64,000 bases of DNA. Source: Atlantibacter sp032075065. GTDB lineage: Bacteria > Pseudomonadota > Gammaproteobacteria > Enterobacterales > Enterobacteriaceae. Position numbers and translations under genes: made by a program. This document shows positions 18,664-26,617 of the stretch, one piece after another (positions within the stretch are counted from its first letter, which is position 1; each line of letters starts with the position of its first letter). Under the pieces are notes generated by a model. That model was not told the origin of the DNA. It was given only the letters and a program-made list of their open reading frames with translations, and did no database searches. The stretch lies in NCBI RefSeq assembly GCF_032075065.1, contig NZ_DAMAZC010000001.1, positions 9,356 to 73,355 of the forward strand, written 5' to 3'.

Positions 18664-18891
18664 ATGCCACAACTCTCCCGCTATAGTGATGAACGCGTAG
18701 AAGCGCTGCTTACAGAAATGGTGAACGTGCTGGAAAAGCATAAGGCGCCGACCGACCTGTCGTTGATGGTGCTCGGTAATATGGTGACCAACCTTATCAA
18801 TACCAGCATCAGCCCGTCCCAGCGCCAGGCGCTTGCTCACTCGTTTGCCGAGGCGCTAAAGTCCTCGGTTCGTGAAGACGACGCGCACTAA
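18664..18891 (+). CDS. yejL: YejL family protein (DUF1414)
   Basis: 75-residue conserved protein of the DUF1414 family, probably a small dimeric helical protein. It lies 19 bp upstream of yejM and is probably co-transcribed with it. The molecular role is unknown. Confidence 0.9.
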   Translation: MPQLSRYSDERVEALLTEMVNVLEKHKAPTDLSLMVLGNMVTNLINTSISPSQRQALAHSFAEALKSSVREDDAH

Positions 18892-18910
18892 GGAACACAG
18901 TTAATACGTT

Positions 18911-20674
18911 ATGGTGACTAACCGTCAGCGCTACCGTGAAAAAGTCTCCCAGATGATCAGCTGGGGGCACTGGTTTGCCCTGTTTAATATTCTGATGGCT
19001 ATGGTCGTCGGTAGCCGCTATCTGTTTGTCGCCGACTGGCCCACCACCCTGGTCGGGCGTGTTTACTCCTATATCAGCCTGGTCGGGCACTTTAGCTTTT
19101 TGGTGTTCGCTGGCTACCTGCTGATTCTGTTCCCGCTGACCTTCATTGTGATGTCGCAGCGGCTGATGCGGTTTTTATCCGCCATTCTGGCCACCACCGG
19201 CCTGACGCTACTGTTGATCGACAGCGAAGTGTTTACTCGCTTCCACCTGCACCTTAACCCGGTGGTGTGGGAGCTGGTGATCAACCCCGATCAGAGCGAG
19301 ATGGCCCGCGACTGGCAGCTGATGTTTATCAGCGTGCCGGTGATTTTACTGATTGAAATGCTGTTTGCGACCTGGAGCTGGCAGAAATTGCGCAGTCTCT
19401 CGCGTCGTCGGCATTACGCCCGCCCGGTAGCGATTTTCTTCTTCGTGTCGTTTATCGTTACCCACGTGGCGTATATCTGGGCCGACGCGAATTTCTACCG
19501 TCCTATCACCATGCAGCGCGCCAACCTGCCGCTCTCGTACCCGATGACCGCGCGACGCTTTCTTGAGAAGCATGGCCTGCTGGATGCGGCGGAATATCAG
19601 CGCCGTCTGGTGGAGCAAGGCAATCCGGAAGCGGTGTCGGTGCAGTATCCGCTTAGCGAGTTGCGCTACCGCGATTTAGGCGCGGGTCACAATGTGCTGC
19701 TGATTACCGTCGATGGTCTGAACTATTCGCGCTTTGAGCAGCAGATGCCTGCCCTGTCCCAGTTCGCCGCGCAAAACGTCAACTTTACCCAGCATATGAG
19801 TTCCGGCAACGCTACTGACAACGGTATCTTTGGCCTGTTCTATGGCATCTCACCGGCTTATATGGATGGGGTTTTATCAGCGCGCATTCCGGCGGCGTTA
19901 ATCACGGCGCTGAACCAGCAGGGCTATCAGCTGGGCCTGTTCGCCTCGGACGGCTTTAACAGCTCGCTGTACCGCCAGGCGCTGCTGTCTGATTTCTCGC
20001 TGCCTGCTGCGCAGAATCAGTCTGATGAACAGACCGCCTCGCGCTGGATTAACTGGCTGAATCAATATGCCTCCGAGGATAACCGCTGGTTCTCCTGGGT
20101 GGCGCTGAACGGCACTAACCTGCCCGCTGATACTCAGCAAAAAGATTTCGCACGTCGATATAGCCGCGCGGCTGGCGACGTGGATACGCAAATTCAGCGG
20201 ATCCTGGCGTCGCTGCAAAGCAAGGGCAAGCTGGAAAATACCGTCGTGATCGTCACGGCAGGCCACGGCGTGCCGCTGGGTGAAGAACGCGATCGCTTTG
20301 ACTGGTCGCGCTCGCATCTGCAAGTGCCGCTGGTGGTTCACTGGCCTGGTACGCCTGCCCAACGCGTCGGCAAGCTGACGGATCATCAGGATGTGATGAC
20401 GACCCTGATGCAGCGCCTGCTGCACGTTCGCACCAGCGCCAATGAATATTCCCAGGGTGAAGATTTATTTGCGCCAACCCGTAGGAACAACTGGGTGGTT
20501 AGCGCGGATGCCCTGACGCTGGCGATTACCACACCGGAACAGACGGTCGTGCTGGAAAACAGCGGCAAATACCAGATCTATAATCCGGCCGGTGAAAAAG
20601 TGAAGGAAACCAAACCGCAGTTAGGCCTGCTGTTACAAGTGCTGACCGACGAAAAACGGTTTATCGCTAACTGA
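18911..20674 (+). CDS. yejM: LPS assembly regulator YejM (PbgA/LapC)
   Basis: 587-residue inner-membrane protein with five N-terminal membrane helices (roughly residues 15-190) and a periplasmic sulfatase/hydrolase-like domain beginning near LLITVDGLNYSRF. In E. coli it senses periplasmic LPS and restrains LapB-FtsH, stabilising LpxC, and so sets lipid A synthesis. The phosphatase-like fold is expected to be non-catalytic or weakly catalytic. Essential in E. coli; intact here immediately before the prophage. Confidence 0.94.
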   Translation: MVTNRQRYREKVSQMISWGHWFALFNILMAMVVGSRYLFVADWPTTLVGRVYSYISLVGHFSFLVFAGYLLILFPLTFIVMSQRLMRFLSAILATTGLTLLLIDSEVFTRFHLHLNPVVWELVINPDQSEMARDWQLMFISVPVILLIEMLFATWSWQKLRSLSRRRHYARPVAIFFFVSFIVTHVAYIWADANFYRPITMQRANLPLSYPMTARRFLEKHGLLDAAEYQRRLVEQGNPEAVSVQYPLSELRYRDLGAGHNVLLITVDGLNYSRFEQQMPALSQFAAQNVNFTQHMSSGNATDNGIFGLFYGISPAYMDGVLSARIPAALITALNQQGYQLGLFASDGFNSSLYRQALLSDFSLPAAQNQSDEQTASRWINWLNQYASEDNRWFSWVALNGTNLPADTQQKDFARRYSRAAGDVDTQIQRILASLQSKGKLENTVVIVTAGHGVPLGEERDRFDWSRSHLQVPLVVHWPGTPAQRVGKLTDHQDVMTTLMQRLLHVRTSANEYSQGEDLFAPTRRNNWVVSADALTLAITTPEQTVVLENSGKYQIYNPAGEKVKETKPQLGLLLQVLTDEKRFIAN

Positions 20675-20708
20675 TTGATTAATTTTAAATCACTCAGCAA
20701 GCGCGCCC

Positions 20709-20736
20709 TTGCAATCAGCGTGGAAACAGGTAGTAT
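20709..20736 (+). promoter_or_regulatory. proL promoter
   Basis: TTGCAA at 20709-20714, a 16-bp spacer, and TAGTAT at 20731-20736, with a GC-containing discriminator before the tRNA. Placed by position and hexamer match only. Confidence 0.5.
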
Positions 20737-20750
20737 TAGCGTCCACAAAT

Positions 20751-20827
20751 CGGCACGTAGCGCAGCCTGGTAGCGCACTGTCATGGGGTGTCAGGGGTCG
20801 GAGGTTCAAATCCTCTCGTGCCGACCA
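20751..20827 (+). tRNA. proL: tRNA-Pro (anticodon GGG)
   Basis: 77-nt gene beginning CGGCACG and ending CGTGCCGACCA with encoded CCA. The anticodon loop reads TCATGGGGTGT with GGG, the T-arm GGTTCAAATCC. Acceptor ends pair perfectly (CGGCACG/CGTGCCG). The 3' portion from 20779 is shared with the distal attachment repeat, so the phage regenerates a functional tRNA upon integration. Confidence 0.97.
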
Positions 20828-20884
20828 AAATTCCCTAAGAAAACCAACCCACTGCGGTTGGTTTTTTTATGCCTGCGATTTGGC
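20779..20884. repeat. attL: left 106-bp attachment repeat
   Basis: Direct repeat, identical to 60357-60462. It begins in the anticodon stem of proL and covers the tRNA 3' half, the CCA and the tRNA terminator. The left copy completes an intact proL. The flanking bases differ on both sides of both copies, which defines the identity block exactly. Confidence 0.95.
20841..20868 (+). terminator. proL terminator within attL
   Basis: AAACCAACC/GGTTGGTTT 9-bp stem with a 6-nt loop and a T-tract. The same hairpin recurs inside attR. Confidence 0.85.
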
Positions 20885-20917
20885 GATGGTAAAAAGATGG
20901 CAAAATGATGGTAAAAC
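20885..20917 (+). repeat. Three tandem GATGGYAAAA repeats (candidate Int arm sites)
   Basis: GATGGTAAAA at 20885, GATGGCAAAA at 20896 and GATGGTAAAA at 20908, spaced by 11 and 12 bp and adjoining attL. A similar GATGGCGAAA occurs at 60228 on the integrase side. The number, spacing and position match arm-type binding sites of lambda-family integrases; this is inferred from layout. Confidence 0.6.
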
Positions 20918-20936
20918 CCCTGACCAGTCTCACGCC

Positions 20937-21308
20937 TTAGATCACTGGTATGTCGTCAAATTCCTGACTCCGTGCATCGTTAATGATGTATGCCACCACG
21001 CCAAAAATTTGATCATCATCATCCGCCAGCGTCGCTTTTTCGAATGTGTCCAGATGCTCCAGATGTGGGGACGGGTATAGTCGCATCCGGCGAATTTCAT
21101 AGTCCCCTGCCAAAGCGCAGACTACGATTGATCCGTCAAGCGCGGGCAGCGAACTGTCGACAACCAGCAGCGCATCTTTCATGATTCCTGCGCGCCAGTG
21201 CATCTGGCCAGCCCGCATAAAGTAAGTGGCATGGGGTCGTTTAATAAACATCGCATCGAGCGAAAGCGTGGGTTCTGCAAAATCAGCAGCCGGCGACGGG
21301 AATCCCAT
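20937..21308 (-). CDS. UmuD'-like protein lacking the autocleavage residues
   Basis: 123-residue UmuD/HumD relative. Its initiator Met replaces the cysteine of the UmuD Cys24-Gly25 cleavage site, so translation yields directly the UmuD' form (M-GFPSPAAD). The self-processing nucleophile Ser60 is replaced by Met36 and Lys97 by Arg73 (EIRRMRL), so no peptidase activity is expected, yet the beta-rich core and FGVV strand are kept. GGAGG lies seven bases before the start, inside the upstream gene, which stops one base earlier. No UmuC is encoded nearby, so it probably works with host UmuC/Pol V, as phage P1 HumD does. Confidence 0.85.
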   Translation of the reverse strand: MGFPSPAADFAEPTLSLDAMFIKRPHATYFMRAGQMHWRAGIMKDALLVVDSSLPALDGSIVVCALAGDYEIRRMRLYPSPHLEHLDTFEKATLADDDDQIFGVVAYIINDARSQEFDDIPVI

Positions 21309-21309
21309 G

Positions 21310-21549
21310 TCAATGTCCTCCGTTCAGGCCAGACAACACGAACGTGCGGCTCTCGCTGGCGTCCGGGGTAATGTCGCTGAAAACTGAAACCGACATCTCG
21401 ATCCAGTGGTTGGCCGTTCTCAGCGAACAGAACCAGTTAATGCGGCTCAACTCATGTACAAAGTCTTCCGTGGTGACTGTTCTTTTTCCGCCAGGTGCTG
21501 TGTGCATAGCGGATCTGAAAGCCGATTCAATATCGTTACGGCGCGGCAT
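21310..21549 (-). CDS. Small SOS-box-controlled phage protein upstream of UmuD'-like gene
   Basis: 79-residue soluble protein of unknown function. It starts at MPRRND, with GGGAGG placed ideally; six additional upstream codons are possible but would bury the Shine-Dalgarno. A LexA box sits about 20 bp upstream of the start. It is separated from the UmuD'-like gene by one base, so the pair is translationally coupled. The sequence suggests a small helical or winged-helix protein (TTEDFVHELSR, TANHWIE). I recall similar small proteins next to UmuD-like genes in other prophages but cannot name a function. Confidence 0.75.
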   Translation of the reverse strand: MPRRNDIESAFRSAMHTAPGGKRTVTTEDFVHELSRINWFCSLRTANHWIEMSVSVFSDITPDASESRTFVLSGLNGGH

Positions 21550-21566
21550 ATAAAATCCTCCCTTCA

Positions 21567-21590
21567 ATTATACTGTTTTTATATACAGTA
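21567..21590 (-). promoter_or_regulatory. LexA box and -10 element of the SOS pair
   Basis: TACTGTTTTTATATACAGTA at 21571-21590 matches the SOS box consensus CTGT-N8-ACAG perfectly, with an AT-rich centre. A consensus TATAAT on the minus strand at 21567-21572 abuts and overlaps it, so LexA binding should block transcription of the downstream pair. Confidence 0.88.
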
Positions 21591-21631
21591 GTTTTTAACC
21601 GGGAGGAGATCAATGTGGGGATGCCTATCAA

Positions 21632-22063
21632 TTATTGCGGCTGTGGCTTCTCAGGCCATTCAATGTCGGGCGCGGCATCAGTATCAATACCCTGCAATTC
21701 CCGGTGGTAGAGTATCCAGGCTGTTAGCGCAGCTTTATCATCATCGCTAATGATCCCCAGTTGAAGCTCAGTACGCCACATCGAAGTTACAGACACAGCC
21801 TCAGCCAGCAGCGAAGTCCTTTTCTGTTCAGCGATCGCCACAAGTTCGGCATGCGATGGTGGTGGGAGATCAACCCATGCGGGTAAACCATCATCCGAAG
21901 CACCCCTGACTTTTCCATCGGGGGGCGCGGCAGAGTATTCTGCATAGATACCATCATCAACGGGAATAAAATCCGAAACATCCCATCCAGCCGATTCGTA
22001 ATCACCAACCATATCGGCAGGGATAAAAGCATTCTGTGAAGGTGACCATAAGTAATTTTGCAT
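21632..22063 (-). CDS. Tail fibre assembly chaperone (Tfa family)
   Basis: 143-residue Caudovirales tail fibre assembly protein. It opens with MQNYLWSPSQNAFIP and has the family's acidic middle and C-terminal ALTAWxxYxxxLQxxD-type segment (ALTAWILYHRELQGIDTD). AGGAAAC precedes the ATG at 22063. It is expected to help fold and trimerise the fibre encoded directly upstream; the two genes are 2 bp apart. Confidence 0.88.
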   Translation of the reverse strand: MQNYLWSPSQNAFIPADMVGDYESAGWDVSDFIPVDDGIYAEYSAAPPDGKVRGASDDGLPAWVDLPPPSHAELVAIAEQKRTSLLAEAVSVTSMWRTELQLGIISDDDKAALTAWILYHRELQGIDTDAAPDIEWPEKPQPQ

Positions 22064-22065
22064 TA

Positions 22066-22653
22066 TCAGTTTCCTATTGCCAGATAACGTACGCCAACCT
22101 GACCATTGATGCTTGACTGGACACCACTCACGTAGCACGCGGCGGTTATTGCTGTCAGGCTAGGGTTCCCGATCATCGTGACTGTAAAATCCTGCGCTGA
22201 AGCACCAACGAAGGTAGAGGCCAGAACCTGAAAACATTGGTTTGGAAAGGCTATAGGAAATGTCCAGGGCGCAAAACCACCTGAATTCGACAGAACCTGT
22301 CCCCATTGAATAATCAGTCCACTCGGTAACTTTTGCCGGCCTGATGCTGACAGCGATGCACTGAAAAATGCCATGTCAGGAATCTGGTCTGTTGCAGTGC
22401 CGACTGTGCGTTTAGCCGCATCTTTTAAACCAAGGAATAACGGCAGCGCATCTCTCAGCTGATCATGCTTAGACTTATCAAGCGCCATCCCGGCCGCCTC
22501 GATAATGCCTGCGAGTTCTTCCTGTAGCATATCGAAATAATCATCATCAAGATCCGTTGCAGGCGTACCGGTTTGCGGGTTACCGCGGGTAAAACCATTC
22601 TTGCCCGCGCCGAATTTATCCTTCAGCGCAGTGCTTGTATCGATGCGATGCAT
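22066..22653 (-). CDS. Short tail fibre protein
   Basis: 195-residue receptor-binding fibre. The N-terminal MHRIDTSTALKDKFGAGKNGF element is the attachment region found in Mu/P2-type fibres, and the C-terminal part LPSGLIIQWG..PIAFP resembles the gp53-like receptor-binding tip. It is much shorter than classic Mu fibres: there is almost no shaft. It is paired with the Tfa chaperone. Confidence 0.85.
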   Translation of the reverse strand: MHRIDTSTALKDKFGAGKNGFTRGNPQTGTPATDLDDDYFDMLQEELAGIIEAAGMALDKSKHDQLRDALPLFLGLKDAAKRTVGTATDQIPDMAFFSASLSASGRQKLPSGLIIQWGQVLSNSGGFAPWTFPIAFPNQCFQVLASTFVGASAQDFTVTMIGNPSLTAITAACYVSGVQSSINGQVGVRYLAIGN

Positions 22654-22663
22654 AATGTCTCCG

Positions 22664-23245
22664 TTACGGATATTTAAATATTACGTAGGTATGGGAAGGG
22701 CAAAGTTTTGAAATGACGCACTCGGCAACCGTATCGCCCCAGATTCGGATCGCTGATTCGCAGTTATCGGTACAGGTCATCCATGTGGCATCCGATGCGG
22801 CTGGCATATTTACCTGCCAGTAGTATCGCCATTCGTTTGAGTAGACGGCATCTGTGCACTTCGATGTGCAGTTAAACGGGCCTTTGTCATAACGCGTAAT
22901 TGTGGCGCCAGGCTTGCCCAGCGCCGACAGTTGCTGAAGGTAGAATTCTTCGTTGATTCCGCCGGTGAGGTTAACCTTTGCATCAAGCCGCTGCTGGCGC
23001 TGGCGAATCGTCTGTGTACCGGCAGGGATGCATTCGTCCGGCAGGCCGCAGCACTTTTCCCAGCGATTGATTAACTCCGTAGTGGTTCGGGGATCAATTT
23101 CCAGCATCAGTGCATTGCCGCGTTCGTGAACCCGGCGCAGTGAGGGAGCTGCGCCAGCAATTGCAGGATCATCAGCAGACCACGCCGGACCTGGCGGAAG
23201 TAAAGCAGAAAGAAGGTTTACATAATCATCGTCTGTTATGTCCAT
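22664..23245 (-). CDS. Mu gp48-like baseplate protein (DUF2313/YmfQ)
   Basis: 193-residue baseplate wedge component of the YmfQ family, equivalent to P2 gpI. It begins MDITDDDYVNLLSALLPPGPAW, the family hallmark. The cysteine-containing C-terminal part (CTSKCTDAVYSNEW, CTDNCESAIR) is also typical. It overlaps the gp47-like gene by 10 bp. Confidence 0.9.
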   Translation of the reverse strand: MDITDDDYVNLLSALLPPGPAWSADDPAIAGAAPSLRRVHERGNALMLEIDPRTTTELINRWEKCCGLPDECIPAGTQTIRQRQQRLDAKVNLTGGINEEFYLQQLSALGKPGATITRYDKGPFNCTSKCTDAVYSNEWRYYWQVNMPAASDATWMTCTDNCESAIRIWGDTVAECVISKLCPSHTYVIFKYP

Positions 23246-24294
23246 GCCAGACTCCCGAGAACAGCAAGTTCATTCCTGGCAATTTTCACATTCGCCGCTG
23301 GCGCAACAAGAACATGGCTGTGCTCACCGGCAGCAATGGAAATGGCTTCGTTGATACGGGACAACTCCAGTTCTCCCTCCGGATAGCCATCGCGAAGTAA
23401 AAAAGAACGCAGCTCTGAGGTAACAGCCGCCCTCACCTCCTGGGTATCCGGCGTCAGCCTGATACGAAAATCAACGCTGTGTGCGACCGGAGCAAACACG
23501 TAAAGATCAGAACCAGCGACAGGTGCCAGCGGCTCAGTATGCGCTTTCGCGCTATCGACGGTTGCCGTGTCCGGAATGGGGTTGATGGGATCGCTGCTGG
23601 CAACCATCACGCCAACTGTTCCCGTCCCCATCCAGTGCCGGTAAGTCCAGGCCCGCGTTATGCCGGGCACCTCTTTAGCCCAGACAATATAATCGCCATC
23701 CGCGCCACCCATTGGGGTCCAGTAGTAGCGCTCAAGCACGCGCGCGCGCCATGTCTCAAGCTCTTCAGTATCAAACCCGCCGGAAACAGAGTCGGCGACC
23801 CCGGCAGATGGAAGCCCATTAACAGGGGTAACCAGATAAAGCGCGTCGCCGTCATCAATCTCGCCGACCGCGCCAGTGGTGCTGCAAAGGATAGGTGCTC
23901 TTAAGACACCGCCAGCGCTGGATGCATCAGCGGTTACCGTGTACTGAACCAGATCATCACGCTGAATGACTGCACCAGCGTCGACCTTTAATCCGTTCGT
24001 TACCCCATCCCAGCGCATATAGCCAGCCGCCGCGGTAGGCATTTTTCGGGGGCAGCGCTTCATGGCCGCGTGTCTGTACAGCCATTCTTCATCGCATAAA
24101 TCCGGCAGCATATTCATTGCCAGGTAATCGATGTAGCCATAAACGGTATGAAGTGCCGCGGCATAAACCTTTGCCCTGACATCCTCATCCATACGCCTTA
24201 GCGTGTCGCTGACATCAAGACGCGCGAACAAATCGGTGCGCAGCATGCTGATATTCTCAGCAAGCGTCGGGCGCTGAAATTCACTGTCAGCCAT
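23236..24294 (-). CDS. Mu gp47-like baseplate J protein
   Basis: 352-residue baseplate J family protein, a wedge component linking baseplate hub to fibres. The family motifs RWDGVTNGLKVDAGAVI and YWTPMGGADGDYIVWAKEVPGITRAW are visible. The start at 24294 (MADSEFQRP) has GGAG upstream inside the gp46-like gene; an upstream ATG at 24321 is also in frame. Confidence 0.92.
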   Translation of the reverse strand: MADSEFQRPTLAENISMLRTDLFARLDVSDTLRRMDEDVRAKVYAAALHTVYGYIDYLAMNMLPDLCDEEWLYRHAAMKRCPRKMPTAAAGYMRWDGVTNGLKVDAGAVIQRDDLVQYTVTADASSAGGVLRAPILCSTTGAVGEIDDGDALYLVTPVNGLPSAGVADSVSGGFDTEELETWRARVLERYYWTPMGGADGDYIVWAKEVPGITRAWTYRHWMGTGTVGVMVASSDPINPIPDTATVDSAKAHTEPLAPVAGSDLYVFAPVAHSVDFRIRLTPDTQEVRAAVTSELRSFLLRDGYPEGELELSRINEAISIAAGEHSHVLVAPAANVKIARNELAVLGSLAWT

Positions 24295-24706
24295 TTGAAA
24301 TCGCACTCCATAAGTCATCAAAAGAAATGGTCGTGGGTTCGTTGTGGCGCCACAGCGTTATGCTGTTGCCCAGTTCGTTGATACCGGTACGCTGAATCAG
24401 CAAATCTATCCGCGAAACCAGACCGTCGTCGATCATCCATTGCAGCGCTTCACGGATGTAAGCTCTGGACGTAAGTGCGGTTTGGTTAGTGAGTTTTTTC
24501 CGCTGCAACAGCCAGAGCCGGGAACCATATCTGTCGTTCTGAGCAACAGGCCACGTATCTCCCCACCATCCCATCGGGGTATCAGCCTCATCATCGGACT
24601 CGGCTCGCCGCCAGGTAAAAAGGGAAATAACAACAGATCGGGTAAGTCGATCCAGTGGCGCATTCGCATTTACATGACGGCCATTAACGGTAAGCCAGAG
24701 TTCCAT
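24287..24706 (-). CDS. Mu gp46-like baseplate protein (GpW/Gp25-type)
   Basis: 139-residue GP46 family protein, part of the contractile baseplate wedge. The central MGWWGDTWP and SRLWLLxRxK motifs define the family. It overlaps the gp47-like gene by 8 bp. Confidence 0.88.
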   Translation of the reverse strand: MELWLTVNGRHVNANAPLDRLTRSVVISLFTWRRAESDDEADTPMGWWGDTWPVAQNDRYGSRLWLLQRKKLTNQTALTSRAYIREALQWMIDDGLVSRIDLLIQRTGINELGNSITLWRHNEPTTISFDDLWSAISNG

Positions 24707-24708
24707 GC

Positions 24709-25260
24709 CTATGCCCCCATGTTTTGATTCGGTGCATCTGTGTTACTACCCTGGCCGTTTTCTTTGTGACGGTGGCCGTTATAAACAAGCCGCATCGCGG
24801 ACATGGTCATACCGGTGGAATCACACAGATCCTTGATTTGCCCGGTCACCTCGACATCCATCTCGAATCGTGCTTTCGGAGCGTTTTTAAACAGGATAGT
24901 TTTGCCCTTACCGTCAACAACAATGCCGCTTCGCGTCAGCGTGACTGACTGTCCCTGGTCATCGTAGAGTGCGACTTCACCGTCTTTCAGACCCTTCATT
25001 CGGTAACGGCGATCTGAAACCACCACCACCACGCCATGAGAGCGATCGCCATCCGGAAACAACACCAGCGCTTCAGAACCAGCCTGGGCTTTGGATGTAA
25101 ATCCATACGGCTCCAGGTGCTCAATACTGCTTTTCGGTTCGCCGGCAATGAGTTCAAGATCCACCACCTGGCATTTTTTTGACGCATCAACACTTTTAAC
25201 AACAGCGCGGCAGATAAGGTTAAGCAGCTGCCGCTGCAGGCTCTGAAATCCACGCATCAA
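24709..25260 (-). CDS. Mu gp45-like baseplate spike protein
   Basis: 183-residue baseplate assembly protein V family member; in Mu, gp45 is the trimeric membrane-piercing spike. An OB-like N-terminal region (VVDLELIAGEP, LEPYGFTSKAQ) is followed by a beta-rich C-terminal stalk. The C-terminal NGHRHKENGQGSNTDAPN includes a histidine-rich HRH segment that in gp45 coordinates iron at the tip. Confidence 0.9.
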   Translation of the reverse strand: MMRGFQSLQRQLLNLICRAVVKSVDASKKCQVVDLELIAGEPKSSIEHLEPYGFTSKAQAGSEALVLFPDGDRSHGVVVVVSDRRYRMKGLKDGEVALYDDQGQSVTLTRSGIVVDGKGKTILFKNAPKARFEMDVEVTGQIKDLCDSTGMTMSAMRLVYNGHRHKENGQGSNTDAPNQNMGA

Positions 25261-26333
25261 AAATCCTCCTCGTCAGTGGATTTTTTCTTCTTCCGTTTTT
25301 TGGGATCTTCCGGTTCAGGCAGGTACGCATCCGGCGGGCCAACCCGTAGCTCAGCGAGCGTGCCGGCATTGTCTTTGGTGAAAGTAACTTCAGATATCAG
25401 CAACTCAGCATTGTTAAAACCACAAACAGGATCAAAGACAATAACACGCTGGTTAGGCTGCCACAGCGTTCCGTTACCCTGGCGCCAGCCCCAGACCGTA
25501 TATGTCGTTTCATCCGTTCGCGCCGCGCGCTGGCGCGCCTCAAATTCAGCGCGCGCTATACAACTGGCACCGGTGGCCTGGCCGGTTTGCTGAACAGCCA
25601 TTGGTCGGTAGCGGGTGATCGATGCATCGACTGTTTTTGCACGTAATGCAGTGGTGGTGGCCGCGCCAAAATCATCATCATTACCGGCGCGCTGACCGGA
25701 CACCTGGTATGAGGAAAACCGCTCCCGGATACTTTTTTCTGTATCGCAGGTAAGAATATTTTGTCCCAGCACCAGAGCGGTTGTCGCCCGGGTAGAACCG
25801 ATGCCGCCGATGACGAGCCGCCCGCGCGGATCGTCATATGCCAGCGCCTGCTGTTGCCCGAGCATTTTATTGATGACTTCAATCACCGTCTCACCGTGAT
25901 CAGGCTGAACGCCAGGCATTGCACCGGACGGCGCGCCGGAATTTACAACCTCTATCCCGAACGGCTTAGCCAGAGCAGCGGCTATCTGAACGAGAGACTG
26001 TCCATTGAACTGCGTCGGTTCGGCAGCGCAGTCGATGAGATCAGCTGTAAGGCTACGTCCGGATATCCCGACACTGATTGAAGTTGCGTCGTAGCGTACT
26101 GGTGTTGCCTCAACCCAGCCGGTGATCACCAGATCATTGCCGATAAGGACCTCAACCTTGTCGCCATTTTTTACTTTAGGCTGCAGAGAACCGTCACCGT
26201 TCTCGCCAGGCCATTGCCGGGTGAGTTCAACGCTAAAGTCACGCGCCAGCCGTTCAATGCCAGCGCCGATCCTTACCGATGTCCACCCGCCCCACTCCCG
26301 ACCATTAACCCTGAGCGTAACGATGTCATCCAT
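25257..26333 (-). CDS. Mu gp44-like baseplate hub protein
   Basis: 358-residue hub protein of the P2 gpD/Mu P (gp44) family, the platform on which the spike sits. The N-terminus VTLRVNGREWGGWTSVRI and the conserved GYRRQGNGxLWxPN-like segment (GWRQGNGTLWQPNQRV) fit the family. It ends in a lysine-rich tail (DPKKRKKKKS) and overlaps the spike gene by 4 bp. Confidence 0.9.
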   Translation of the reverse strand: MDDIVTLRVNGREWGGWTSVRIGAGIERLARDFSVELTRQWPGENGDGSLQPKVKNGDKVEVLIGNDLVITGWVEATPVRYDATSISVGISGRSLTADLIDCAAEPTQFNGQSLVQIAAALAKPFGIEVVNSGAPSGAMPGVQPDHGETVIEVINKMLGQQQALAYDDPRGRLVIGGIGSTRATTALVLGQNILTCDTEKSIRERFSSYQVSGQRAGNDDDFGAATTTALRAKTVDASITRYRPMAVQQTGQATGASCIARAEFEARQRAARTDETTYTVWGWRQGNGTLWQPNQRVIVFDPVCGFNNAELLISEVTFTKDNAGTLAELRVGPPDAYLPEPEDPKKRKKKKSTDEEDF

Positions 26334-26335
26334 AG

Positions 26336-26617
26336 CTATGCCCAGACGCGGGACGGTGATTTAGGCTCAACAACAAAGGGGATTAATTCAGGCAGAGTAA
26401 TACCGCTATCGACAATACGAATATTCACATGCCATCCATCGTCGGCAATATATTCAGGATTTTCAGAATCACTATTAACCTGAGAATAAATAACGCCGAC
26501 AATATCAAGACAAACACCCGCGTGAAATAAATCACCCTCGCTTTCTTCAAATCCTGAATTAATTAATTTCTGGCGCATTTGCTCTTCATTACTGAATCGC
26601 AGATAAATATCTCTCAT
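26336..26617 (-). CDS. Conserved small phage protein following tail spike
   Basis: 93-residue protein opening MRDIYLRFSNEEQM and ending PSRVWA. I recognise it as a protein that commonly follows tail-fibre genes in lambdoid phages, but no function is known to me. It overlaps the upstream spike-like gene by 4 bp, so they are translationally coupled. AT-rich compared with the baseplate genes, which marks the pair as an inserted cassette. Confidence 0.7.
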   Translation of the reverse strand: MRDIYLRFSNEEQMRQKLINSGFEESEGDLFHAGVCLDIVGVIYSQVNSDSENPEYIADDGWHVNIRIVDSGITLPELIPFVVEPKSPSRVWA

